A stretch of DNA of 64,000 bases from an uncultured Oscillospiraceae bacterium (GTDB taxonomy: Bacteria > Bacillota > Clostridia > Oscillospirales > Ruminococcaceae), in assembly GCA_904397845.1 (NCBI GenBank), contig CAJFOX010000011.1, positions 62,001 through 126,000 of the forward strand, read 5' to 3'. Of this stretch, positions 1 through 9,561 are shown one piece after another. The position numbers and the translations under genes were made by a program. The notes below the pieces were generated by a model. It saw only the letters and a list, made by a program, of their open reading frames with translations. It was not told the DNA's origin and searched no databases. The number at the start of each line of letters is the position of its first letter. Positions within the stretch are counted from its first letter, which is position 1.

Positions 1-14
1 CGAACCGCCGCGCA

Positions 15-1523
15 ATGATCTGGTGCAATGATCAGGGAGAGGAAAAAGTTTTTACTTTTGATGATATGCGCCGGTATTCCAATAAGGCTGCCAACCTGTT
101 CATCAAGCATGGCATTCAAAAAGGCGATATGGTCATGCTGGTGCTCAAGCGTCATTACCAGTTCTGGTTCTCCATCCTGGCGCTGCATAAAATCGGCGCG
201 GTCGCCATCCCCGCCACCAACCTGCTGACGAAAAAGGATTATGTCTACCGGTTTGAAGCCGCCGGCGTTACCTCCATCGTCGCTACCGCCACGGGCGACG
301 TCGCACAGCATGTAGAAAGCGCCTGCGAGGAATACCATGGATTGACCTCCCGTTTTACCGCAATGGGCTCCCGCCCCGGTTGGATTGATTTCGATACCGA
401 GCTGGAAGACATGCCGGATGAATTTCCCCGCGCTGACACCAAAGCGCTGGAGCCGATGCTGATGTATTTTTCTTCTGGCACGACCGGCTATCCTAAGATG
501 GTCCTGCACGATTATACTTATGCTATCGGCCATTTGATCACAGCCAAATACTGGCATAATATCCCGTCCGATGGGCTGCACCTGACTGTATCCGACACTG
601 GATGGGGCAAGGCGGTCTGGGGAAAGCTGTATGGCCAGTGGATGGTGGGCTGCACCGTCTTTGTCTATGATTACGAAAAATTCGTTCCGCATGACCTTCT
701 GCAGCTGATCGAAAAATATCGTATTACCTCTTTCTGTGCACCGCCTACCATCTACCGTTTCTTTATCAAAGAGGGCATGGAAGGCTACGATCTGAGCTCG
801 CTTAAGTATGCCACCACCGCAGGCGAAGCGCTCAATCCAGAAGTTTACAACCGTTTTTATGAGTATACCGGACTCAAATTGTATGAAGGCTTTGGGCAGA
901 CCGAGACAACTCTGACCCTGGCCAATCTGGCGGGAACCACTCCAAAGCCGGGTTCCATGGGAAAACCTTCTCCCCTTTATGATATTGTGGTTGTAGATGA
1001 AAACGGCAAAGAGGTACAACCCGGGTTGGTCGGTGAAATCTGTGTGCGCACCCACGATGAAAAGCAAGTAGGCCTATTTATGGGATACTACCGGGATGAG
1101 GAAAAGACCCGGGAAGCCTGGCACGACGGCCTTTATCATACCGGCGATACCGCCTGGATGGACGAGGACGGCTACTACTGGTATGTGGGGCGCACCGATG
1201 ACGTTATCAAAGCTTCTGGATATCGCATTGGACCGTTTGAAATCGAAAGCGTGCTGATGGAGCATCCGGCTGTGCTGGAATGTGCGGTGACCGGCGCGCC
1301 CGATCCGGTGCGCGGACAGGTGGTCAAAGCCACCATTGTATTGACCAAAAATTATGTTCCTTCCGAGCAATTGGTAAAAGAACTGCAGACTTATGTAAAA
1401 AAACAGACCGCGCCATATAAGTATCCTCGCATTGTGGAATTCGTGGAGGAACTTCCAAAAACAATCAGCGGAAAGATCCGCCGGGTCGATATTCGGAAAG
1501 CCAGCGAAAAATCTAACCAATAA
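15..1523 (+). CDS. AMP-dependent acyl-CoA synthetase (medium-chain/acetyl-CoA synthetase-like), probably 5'-truncated by the window edge
   Basis: YFSSGTTGYPKMV adenylate-forming motif, GFGQTE, YHTGD, and C-terminal PKTISGKIRR; the N-terminal part of the family is missing. Confidence 0.9.
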   Translation: MIWCNDQGEEKVFTFDDMRRYSNKAANLFIKHGIQKGDMVMLVLKRHYQFWFSILALHKIGAVAIPATNLLTKKDYVYRFEAAGVTSIVATATGDVAQHVESACEEYHGLTSRFTAMGSRPGWIDFDTELEDMPDEFPRADTKALEPMLMYFSSGTTGYPKMVLHDYTYAIGHLITAKYWHNIPSDGLHLTVSDTGWGKAVWGKLYGQWMVGCTVFVYDYEKFVPHDLLQLIEKYRITSFCAPPTIYRFFIKEGMEGYDLSSLKYATTAGEALNPEVYNRFYEYTGLKLYEGFGQTETTLTLANLAGTTPKPGSMGKPSPLYDIVVVDENGKEVQPGLVGEICVRTHDEKQVGLFMGYYRDEEKTREAWHDGLYHTGDTAWMDEDGYYWYVGRTDDVIKASGYRIGPFEIESVLMEHPAVLECAVTGAPDPVRGQVVKATIVLTKNYVPSEQLVKELQTYVKKQTAPYKYPRIVEFVEELPKTISGKIRRVDIRKASEKSNQ

Positions 1524-1593
1524 TATACAAGTAATATACAAGACGGGTCAAATGAATGTTATAAAGCTCCGTTTTTGTTTGAAAAAATTTGCA

Positions 1594-1629
1594 GGGCGGC
1601 AACGGACGGTTCCGTTGCCGCTCTTTTTA
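1594..1629 (+). terminator. Rho-independent terminator after the acyl-CoA synthetase
   Basis: gcggcaacgga-cggt-tccgttgccgc followed by tcttttta. Confidence 0.8.
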
Positions 1630-2100
1630 CAACATCAATAATATTTGTAGAACCAAAATAAAGTAAAACGGCAGTTACCCTGCAGGAAACAGGCCAAACG
1701 GCTCTCGCCGCTATTGAAAAAGCCGGCTCACCGTCCCAGGTCGCCGCAGATGGCCGCTTCCTTTCCTTTCTCTTAAACAATAGTATTTGGAAAACTCCAT
1801 CCTCCCCAGCATGGCTAAAGTACAGATGTAATGAAAAGGCAAAATTTATTTTTCCAGCTTCCGGTCTGCAACAATGACCTTAGGTCCGTTTCCCTTTTCC
1901 AAAGATAGAGGCGACTCTTTGCGTATTTGCAGCAAGCGGCGTCAGAACACCCGTATTTTCTATGGCTTTGTGAGCTTGGTGGAAAACCGCCGAAACAAAG
2001 AACAGCATGACTTTGGTCATGCTGTTCTTTGCGAAAGTATGATATTATTTTCTTATATTCCCCGGCCAATTGCCGCAGACCCTGTTATTTTTTCAATCAA

Positions 2101-2610
2101 TTAGCAGTCGCAGGACGGCCGCTCTGGTTCCGTTTCACTTTTTTCTTCATTTGCTTCTTCCTGTTTTGCTTCATCATCGCATTGTTGAACGCCTATATTT
2201 TCCGTCGGCACTGCGTCCACATACATCTCTACATAAAGATCATCTGCTTCACGCTGCAATTTCCCACCGCATTTCATACAGTAGACTGCTTGTATATCGT
2301 TGAGGGCGCCGCAATCCGAGCATTTTACTTTGTGCCGCGTCTCGTTGATTTTCTTCTCATTTTCCTCCAGAACAGCCAGCAGCTCGTCAATCTCTTTTAC
2401 ACACATGTCGATTAATTCGCTGTTTTCTTCCCCGCTTTTGCGGAATTTATAAACAAAAGCGCCCAATTTTTCATATGTTTTTTGAATTTCGCCGTTTATT
2501 TTCGCATTATTGATCTTTAACTTAGAAACTTCAACAGCCTCACCTGCTTTTTTGCCAGCCAAGTCAGCCAATTCTTTTGCCGTATTGATAAACTCATTGA
2601 TATTTGCCAT
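2101..2610 (-). CDS. Zinc-ribbon domain protein with N-terminal helical region
   Basis: CSDCGALNDIQAVYCMKCGGKL zinc ribbon after a coiled-coil-like N-terminus; RBS-like aggag upstream. Confidence 0.8.
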   Translation of the reverse strand: MANINEFINTAKELADLAGKKAGEAVEVSKLKINNAKINGEIQKTYEKLGAFVYKFRKSGEENSELIDMCVKEIDELLAVLEENEKKINETRHKVKCSDCGALNDIQAVYCMKCGGKLQREADDLYVEMYVDAVPTENIGVQQCDDEAKQEEANEEKSETEPERPSCDC

Positions 2611-2683
2611 AATGATTCTCCTTTCGGGGTATTCGTATTGTTATTATACCCCTTTCAGCCTCAAGGGGCAAGAAAAACAAATC

Positions 2684-4162
2684 CTATTCCGTCTGCCTAT
2701 AAAATGCTATAATTTCATCTTTGCGGCGCAAAACCATATCAAACCGCTCGATATATTCGTAAGGATATTTATAATTGAAAATACGGTGCAAAAGTGTTCC
2801 GCCCGGCCTTCTCAATTTGGAGACGCCACCAGCTCCTAATGCGATGATGGAATGGGTCTCGTCCATAATATAGACATTATAGTACCCTTCCTTCCCTTCT
2901 TTGCAATAACCGACATTCTCCATATTTTCCATGGTATTTTTCTGGCGGTACAGATAGTACGGCCGGTACTGCTCCTGGTAAAAACGTCGTCCGGCATACG
3001 AAAGCATATCCGTTACCCGCTGGTGCTCCTGCAAATAAAAATCCTTTGCATGCTGCCCCAACCGGGACGACCGTTTCACCGACAACGTGTGCAGCGTAAT
3101 ATTTTCCGGCGCCATCGCAATCACCTGATCTACCGTATGGCAAAAGCTCTCCAGACTGTCTCCAGTTAAACCGGCAATCAAATCCATATTGATATTCCGG
3201 TGGCCCGCCTGCCGAGCCATTTGAAAGGCTTCAACCGTCTGCGCAGCCGTATGCCGCCTTCCAATTTGTTCCAAAACAGTATCGTTCATGGTTTGCGGGT
3301 TGATGCTGATGCGAGTAACGCCTTTCCGCTTAAGCATCTCCAGGTTCTGCAAGGTGATCGTATCCGGTCGGCCGGCCTCTACTGTATATTCCCGCAGATG
3401 AGAAAGGTTAAAATGCCGTTCAATCGTACAAATAATCTGCTCCAGCAGGTCGGATGGAATCGCCGTTGGCGTTCCTCCCCCAAAATAAACGGTCTCCAGC
3501 CGCAGGCCAAGCATTTGAACAATTGGCGCCACATACTCAATTTCCCGGATTAAAAGCGCCACATATTCCGGGATCAGCTTTTTTGCCCGTTCGATGGAAT
3601 GGGAAACAAAAGAACAGTAATTGCAGCGGGAGGGACAAAAAGGAATGGAAATATACAAACTGAATGACTCAGGCCGGGATAAATCCAAGATTGCCTTTTC
3701 TTTATCTGCAGTTCGAAGCAAAAGGTCAATCTTTTCATCTGTCACAAAATAATCCCGGTGCAGGTGCTTCCGAATCTGCCCGTCGTCCATTCCTCTTTCC
3801 CGATAGCGATAAATCAGCCTGACCGGACGCACGCCGGTCAGCATTCCCCAAGCCAGCGAAATGCCAGTGGCATCTTCCAGTTGCCGGTAGAGCATGCGGC
3901 ACAAATGATATTCGCAAAAACGATCCAGATCGTTTTCCCCCGGCCTGCCGCGAAATTCCTCTTCGCGCAGCTTCTGGTCAAGTTTTGTAACAACTTTTAA
4001 TGAAACTGTTCCATCCGGCTCGGGAAAGAAATATGTGTAAAGGTATTCTGCTTGACTAAAATCTTTTTCCGTTACAACCCGCACTTTGTTTTCGTGAAAA
4101 AACATATTGGCCAGAGATTCCAGCTCATATTTATAATGATGTCCATCTAATATCAGATTCAT
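2684..4162 (-). CDS. hemZ: Coproporphyrinogen dehydrogenase HemZ-like radical SAM protein
   Basis: CxxxCxxC in PFCPSRCNYCSF, YFGGGTPT, HemN-like architecture. Confidence 0.85.
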   Translation of the reverse strand: MNLILDGHHYKYELESLANMFFHENKVRVVTEKDFSQAEYLYTYFFPEPDGTVSLKVVTKLDQKLREEEFRGRPGENDLDRFCEYHLCRMLYRQLEDATGISLAWGMLTGVRPVRLIYRYRERGMDDGQIRKHLHRDYFVTDEKIDLLLRTADKEKAILDLSRPESFSLYISIPFCPSRCNYCSFVSHSIERAKKLIPEYVALLIREIEYVAPIVQMLGLRLETVYFGGGTPTAIPSDLLEQIICTIERHFNLSHLREYTVEAGRPDTITLQNLEMLKRKGVTRISINPQTMNDTVLEQIGRRHTAAQTVEAFQMARQAGHRNINMDLIAGLTGDSLESFCHTVDQVIAMAPENITLHTLSVKRSSRLGQHAKDFYLQEHQRVTDMLSYAGRRFYQEQYRPYYLYRQKNTMENMENVGYCKEGKEGYYNVYIMDETHSIIALGAGGVSKLRRPGGTLLHRIFNYKYPYEYIERFDMVLRRKDEIIAFYRQTE

Positions 4163-4788
4163 TTCTTTGATCCCATAAATCGATTATATTTTCTCTCCCA
4201 GTCCAGCGATGTTTCTCCTTCGTGTCCCGGATAAACCCGCCTGTCGCCTTCTAATGCTGCCAGCTTCGCCAAAGAATCGCGCATGGCCCAACTGTCTCCG
4301 CCATAGAAATCGCAGCGGCCACAGGTACCGCGAAACAGCGTATCACCAGAAAAAATTGCATTTTCAAAGAGATAGCAGACCGATCCTTTGGTATGTCCTG
4401 GTGTAGCAACAACAGTAAAGTTCATACCACTTACATTAATTTCATCTCCATCTGCCAACAAGCGATCCGCCTTTAAATGGAGTCTATCCGGAATACTGGA
4501 AAGCATCCCCCTATAAACTCGCTCTGGATCAGATAAAAACTCTTCGTCCGCTGCGCCGATCATGACCGGCACTTGTGGATCATACTCTTTCAGCGCTTTT
4601 ACCGCTCCTACATGATCAAAGTGTCCATGGGTCAGTAAAATCGCTTCCAAAGGTTTTCCCAACTGCTCTAATGCCGTTTTGATCCGTTCAGCGTCATCAC
4701 CCGGATCGATCAGGACACAGGCCGTGTCGTTCCAGATCAGATAACAGTTTGCCCTTCCAACACCTACTACTAAAGTTTTCACATTCAT
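4159..4788 (-). CDS. MBL-fold metallo-hydrolase (glyoxalase II-like)
   Basis: THGHFDHVG motif, GHTKGSVCY, FSGDTLFRG. Confidence 0.9.
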   Translation of the reverse strand: MNVKTLVVGVGRANCYLIWNDTACVLIDPGDDAERIKTALEQLGKPLEAILLTHGHFDHVGAVKALKEYDPQVPVMIGAADEEFLSDPERVYRGMLSSIPDRLHLKADRLLADGDEINVSGMNFTVVATPGHTKGSVCYLFENAIFSGDTLFRGTCGRCDFYGGDSWAMRDSLAKLAALEGDRRVYPGHEGETSLDWERKYNRFMGSKK

Positions 4789-5252
4789 TTTGCGCCCCGC
4801 CTCATGATTTCGTCCGTATCCAGCATCAGTGTTACCGGCCCATCGTTTTGGATGTAAACCTGCATATCCGCTCCAAATTGACCAGTCGCCACTTTTTTGA
4901 CTCCCTGTCGTTTTACTGCATCAATGAAATATTCATACAGAGGGACCGCAGTTTCCGGCCGGGCTGCCGCCACAAAAGAGGGCCTGCGCCCCTTTTTGCA
5001 GTCGCCGTAAAGAGTGAACTGGGAAACGATCAGCATTTCCCCATTGATATCCTGCAAGGACAGGTTCATCTTTTCCTGCTCATCCGTGAAAATACGCAAA
5101 TGGACAAGTTTATCGGCCAAAAAATCACACTGCTCCTGCCCGTCTCCTTCGGCAATCCCGAGCAGTACCATGAGACCCTGGCCAATTTCGCCGGAAACTT
5201 CTCCGTCAATTTCTACGCGAGAAGACTGCACCCGCTGTACAATCACACGCAT
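4785..5252 (-). CDS. dtd: D-aminoacyl-tRNA deacylase
   Basis: MRVIVQRV start, SQFTLYGDCKKGRRPSF motif. Confidence 0.95.
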   Translation of the reverse strand: MRVIVQRVQSSRVEIDGEVSGEIGQGLMVLLGIAEGDGQEQCDFLADKLVHLRIFTDEQEKMNLSLQDINGEMLIVSQFTLYGDCKKGRRPSFVAAARPETAVPLYEYFIDAVKRQGVKKVATGQFGADMQVYIQNDGPVTLMLDTDEIMRRGAK

Positions 5253-5266
5253 TTGGCTTTCCCCCT

Positions 5267-7447
5267 TTACTGATTCACCCGCTCCACCGAGATCACGCCG
5301 TTGATCCGCTGGAAGGTGCCGATAATATTATTCAACTGTTCCAGATGGGTGATTCCCAATGTGATCTGGATCATAACATGGTGATCCTTTGTCTCTCTGG
5401 CGCTTAAGGAATGGAGCGGAATGCGCATATTGGCGATGGCGATGCTGACATCCGCCAGTAAATCGCTTCGGTCAGCCGCATAAATTTCCAGTGCCGATTT
5501 AAATACCGAATCCCTAACGTTTTCTGCCCATTCAGCCCGCACCCAGCGTTCCTTCTGCTCTGTATCATTGATGCTGTTGACCACATTAATGCAGTCGCGC
5601 TTATGAATGGAAACACCGAAACCACGGGTGATAAAGCCTACGATTTCATCGCCGGGCAAAGGATTGCAGCAACGGGCAAACTTAACCAAACAGCCGTCTA
5701 GTCCTTCTACAATAACGCCGCTTTGGGCTTTGCGTTCCTTTTTGGGCCGGATAATCGCCTTATCCAGTTTTTCTTCTTCACTGGTGCGGTAAGTCCGCAG
5801 ATATTCTTCTTTAATCCGGGGAATGATTCGGGATAACGATACCCCTCCATAGCCAATGGCGGCAAGAAAGTCATCGATATTGGTGAAGTGCTGGCGCTTA
5901 GAAATATCCAGCACAAATTCCGCCGCCTGCTCATCGGTCAAGGTAATACCGTTGCGCTTAAACTCCCGTTCCAGCTCTTCCCGGCCTTCCCGAATGTTTT
6001 CTTCCCGGCGTTCTTTCTTAAACCAAGCGCGGATCTTATTTCGGGCGCTGCTGGTTTTTACAATTTTAATCCAGTCCCTGCTGGGCCCGTGGTTCGCACT
6101 GTTAGAGGTCAGGATTTCGACGATGTTTCCCGTTTTTACCTCATAATCGATAGAGACCATCCGCCCATCCACTTTGGCGCCCACCATACGGTTTCCCACA
6201 GCAGTATGGATCGCATATGCAAAATCGATCACCGTCGCCCCAGCAGGCAAGCTGATAACATCTCCTTTCGGCGTAAAGACAAATACTTCCTCTGGAGAGA
6301 GATCCGTCTTGATCGACCGGATCAAATCTTCCGCATCCTCTGATTCCTGCTGTGCCTCCAAAAGCTGGCGCACCCAGGCCAGGCGCTCGCTGAGTTTATC
6401 GTTTCCGCTGACCCCGGCTTTGTACTTCCAATGGGCCGCAATTCCGTATTCCGCCGTATAATGCATATCCCAAGTGCGGATCTGCACTTCAAAAGGAATC
6501 CCTTCTTTATCTACCACTGTTGTATGCAGGGATTGGTACATATTGGATTTCGGCGTGGAAATATAATCCTTGAACCGGTTGGGAATTGGCCGGAACATAT
6601 CGTGAATAATGCCCAAAATATTGTAGCAGTCAAACACCGTATCGACAATCAGCCGTATGGCATAAATATCGTAAATCTCTTCAAAGGCCCGCCCGTTCAT
6701 ATAAACTTTTCGGTAAATGCCGTAAATGCTTTTTACCCTGCCTTCGATATACACATTTTTATGCTCCTGCGTCACTCTCTCCCGGATTTTCTCCTTCATC
6801 CGGTTTAAAAAAGCCGTACGCTCTTCTTTTTTCAAAGCAAGCGTCTTTTCAATTTCTTCATATGCAATCCCGTCCAGGCACCGCAACGACAGATCTTCCA
6901 ATTCTTCCTTGATTCCACGAATGCCAAGCCGGTGTGCCAACGGAGCATAAACCTCCATCGTTTCCAAAGCCTTGTCCCGGCGCTTTTGATCCGGCATGCA
7001 ATCGATGGTTCTCATATTATGCAAACGGTCGGCCAGCTTGATAATGATCACCCGTACATCCTGCGCCATGGCAAGCAGCATTTTTCGAATGTTCTCCGCC
7101 TGTTGCTCTTCCCGCGAGGAAAATGGGATCCTCCCCAGCTTGGTAACACCGTCTACCAGCAGCGCAACTTCCTGGCCGAAATCGTGGGAAACCTCTTCTA
7201 AAGTGACCGGGGTATCTTCCACTACATCATGTAACAGCGCCGCCACGATTGTCTCTGTATCCATCCCGAGCCCCACCAGGATAGAGGCAACATTCAGCGG
7301 ATGAATAATATAAGGTTCTCCCGAAACGCGCAGCTGTTCCCCATGGGCTTTCTTCGCTGTTTCATAAGCCAGCTTGATCTGCTCCAGATCAAGCTGCTTC
7401 CCGCTATTTTGAATTTGCTGCCTAAGGTCGTCAAAGGTACTAAGCAT
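5267..7447 (-). CDS. relA: RelA/SpoT family (p)ppGpp synthetase/hydrolase
   Basis: HD domain (LLHDVVEDT), synthetase motif, TGS and ACT domains; start trimmed to MLSTFDD from the longer track ORF. Confidence 0.95.
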   Translation of the reverse strand: MLSTFDDLRQQIQNSGKQLDLEQIKLAYETAKKAHGEQLRVSGEPYIIHPLNVASILVGLGMDTETIVAALLHDVVEDTPVTLEEVSHDFGQEVALLVDGVTKLGRIPFSSREEQQAENIRKMLLAMAQDVRVIIIKLADRLHNMRTIDCMPDQKRRDKALETMEVYAPLAHRLGIRGIKEELEDLSLRCLDGIAYEEIEKTLALKKEERTAFLNRMKEKIRERVTQEHKNVYIEGRVKSIYGIYRKVYMNGRAFEEIYDIYAIRLIVDTVFDCYNILGIIHDMFRPIPNRFKDYISTPKSNMYQSLHTTVVDKEGIPFEVQIRTWDMHYTAEYGIAAHWKYKAGVSGNDKLSERLAWVRQLLEAQQESEDAEDLIRSIKTDLSPEEVFVFTPKGDVISLPAGATVIDFAYAIHTAVGNRMVGAKVDGRMVSIDYEVKTGNIVEILTSNSANHGPSRDWIKIVKTSSARNKIRAWFKKERREENIREGREELEREFKRNGITLTDEQAAEFVLDISKRQHFTNIDDFLAAIGYGGVSLSRIIPRIKEEYLRTYRTSEEEKLDKAIIRPKKERKAQSGVIVEGLDGCLVKFARCCNPLPGDEIVGFITRGFGVSIHKRDCINVVNSINDTEQKERWVRAEWAENVRDSVFKSALEIYAADRSDLLADVSIAIANMRIPLHSLSARETKDHHVMIQITLGITHLEQLNNIIGTFQRINGVISVERVNQ

Positions 7448-7452
7448 AGGTT

Positions 7453-9495
7453 TTACCCCTTTATCAGATGAAGTTTCTGCATAATCGGTGACTGCTCCAA
7501 ATCTACCTTCTCTCTCACCTGAAGCACCGAAAAGCAAAATCCCCTTTTTTCTCTGCATACTTGCACAAGGCCCCTTTCCATCAGGATTTCCAATCCCAAA
7601 CGGAAAGAACAATAATTTTTTACCTGGGCACCCAGGCGTGCGAACAACCCATCGTAATCACCATAAAAAGGACTGAGATCCCGCAATCCGCGATACAACT
7701 GTGCGATATCCGCCCGATCTGGAATAGATCGGTTTACAGAATCCTCCAAAAAATCCTCGGATCGCAGGAACCGGTCGTACTGCTCCCGGCCTTCAAAATA
7801 GGCTTCCTGCCGGAAACCAGAAAGCCGGATGTCCCTTATTTTTACCGACACCTGATCTTTTCCTTGGTAAATATTGATATCGCAGTTTACCGCAATATCA
7901 ACCTGGTCCCCTATTTGATAGCGGAATTTTTCCGGAGCCATATTAAAATAGGCCGCATAAAAGCATTGGCCGTTTTGATTCATCTTCAGCCGTAAATGCT
8001 TTCCTCCGCTCATAGTGTAAACGCCTTCTATTCTGCACTGTTCATATAAGAAAACCGGCGATTCATTCGACATGCCAAAAGGCTCCAGTAACTGCAAAGA
8101 TTTCAGCGCCGGGATCGTCATTTCCTGCATCGATACCGATTTGTCGATCCAAAGCGCCGCTGGGGGCATATACTCGCACATCCGGGCAGCCTCCTGTTGC
8201 AGCATGACATGAAATTTCGCATATTTTTCCTTCTGCAGGATCAACCCCGCCGCTGCCGGATGCCCTCCATACTGCTCCAGCAGCTCACTACACCGGCCGA
8301 TACAGCCGATCAAATCGAATTCTCCAACACTTCTCCCGGAGCCGCGCAGCATCCCCTCCTCCTCACAAAGCAGAATGCAGGGCTTTCCGAATTTCTCCAC
8401 CACTTTGGCACAGACAATCCCGATGACGCCTGGATGCCATCCTTTCCCAGAAAATAACAGGATGCGCTCCCGCAGGCAGGATGGATCCTTTTGGATCAGC
8501 AAAGCGACTTCTTTTAAAATCGCCGCTTCCAACGCCTGACGTTCTTTATTATAGCCACAAATTTCTTCGGCCAGCGCCGCCGCCTTTTCTTCCTCCTCAC
8601 ACAAAAGCAGCTCCACAGCTTTTTCCACATGTCCAAGCCGCCCTGCCGCATTCATCCGCGGCGCTAAAAGAAACGCAACGCTACCGGACGTTATCTCCTT
8701 TTCCGCTAACCCACAGGCTGAAACCAACGCCGCAAGCCCCATATTCTGCGTGTGTCGTAGGCTTTCCAACCCACGGCGGACAATGCAGCGGTTTTCTCCC
8801 CGCAGCGGAACCATATCGGCAATCGTGCCCAGCGCCACCAGATCGGAATAGTACTCCAGCATCTCACTGCCGTCATCCCCTTCCATCGCGCAAACCAGTT
8901 TAAACGCAACTCCAACACCCGCCAAATCGTGATATCCAGCTTGCTGATCCCTTCGATGCGGATTCACCACTGCAGAACACGACGGAAGCGTTTCCCTGGG
9001 TTGATGGTGGTCGGTAACCACCACATCCATTCCCAAACGGACAGCATAGGAAATCTCATCCAACGCCGAAATGCCGTTGTCCACCGTCACAATCAAACTG
9101 GTTCCTTTTGCCGCGACCGCCTGTACGGCGCCGGCATTCATGCCATAGCCCTCCCGATCCCGGTCAGGAATATAAAAGAACACATCTGCGCCAATGCTTT
9201 GCAGATAGGTATAAAGCAAAACTGTCGAGGTGATACCGTCGCAGTCGTAATCACCGTAAATACAGATTTTCTGCCCTTCTTCCACCGCTCTTCCAATGCG
9301 TTCTACCGCTTTGTCCATATCCTGAAGTAAGAAGGGATCCGACAATTCGTCGTCTCCGCGCAAAAAATTGCGAGCCGCTTCAACAGTAGTAATTCTACGT
9401 ACCGCCAGCAGATGAGCCGTCAATGGAGGGATTTGTTCTCGGCAAAGCAACGCTACTATTTCAGAAGAGGGCGACGCCATCTTCCATTGTTTCAT
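7453..9495 (-). CDS. recJ: Single-stranded-DNA-specific exonuclease RecJ
   Basis: IYGDYDCDGITST and TVDNGIS/VVTDHHQP DHH motifs; start trimmed to MKQWKMASP. Confidence 0.95.
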   Translation of the reverse strand: MKQWKMASPSSEIVALLCREQIPPLTAHLLAVRRITTVEAARNFLRGDDELSDPFLLQDMDKAVERIGRAVEEGQKICIYGDYDCDGITSTVLLYTYLQSIGADVFFYIPDRDREGYGMNAGAVQAVAAKGTSLIVTVDNGISALDEISYAVRLGMDVVVTDHHQPRETLPSCSAVVNPHRRDQQAGYHDLAGVGVAFKLVCAMEGDDGSEMLEYYSDLVALGTIADMVPLRGENRCIVRRGLESLRHTQNMGLAALVSACGLAEKEITSGSVAFLLAPRMNAAGRLGHVEKAVELLLCEEEEKAAALAEEICGYNKERQALEAAILKEVALLIQKDPSCLRERILLFSGKGWHPGVIGIVCAKVVEKFGKPCILLCEEEGMLRGSGRSVGEFDLIGCIGRCSELLEQYGGHPAAAGLILQKEKYAKFHVMLQQEAARMCEYMPPAALWIDKSVSMQEMTIPALKSLQLLEPFGMSNESPVFLYEQCRIEGVYTMSGGKHLRLKMNQNGQCFYAAYFNMAPEKFRYQIGDQVDIAVNCDINIYQGKDQVSVKIRDIRLSGFRQEAYFEGREQYDRFLRSEDFLEDSVNRSIPDRADIAQLYRGLRDLSPFYGDYDGLFARLGAQVKNYCSFRLGLEILMERGLVQVCREKRGFCFSVLQVREKVDLEQSPIMQKLHLIKG

Positions 9496-9561
9496 CGAAA
9501 ACACCCTCCTTTCCTGTGTGACAGCATAATGAAGATATTTTATCACTTTATTGAAAAAAAT

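Noticed and set aside
1074-1541. 155-aa minus-strand ORF antisense to the acyl-CoA synthetase
   Set aside because: Fully antisense to a well-supported CDS, low-complexity hydrophobic translation without a recognisable family.
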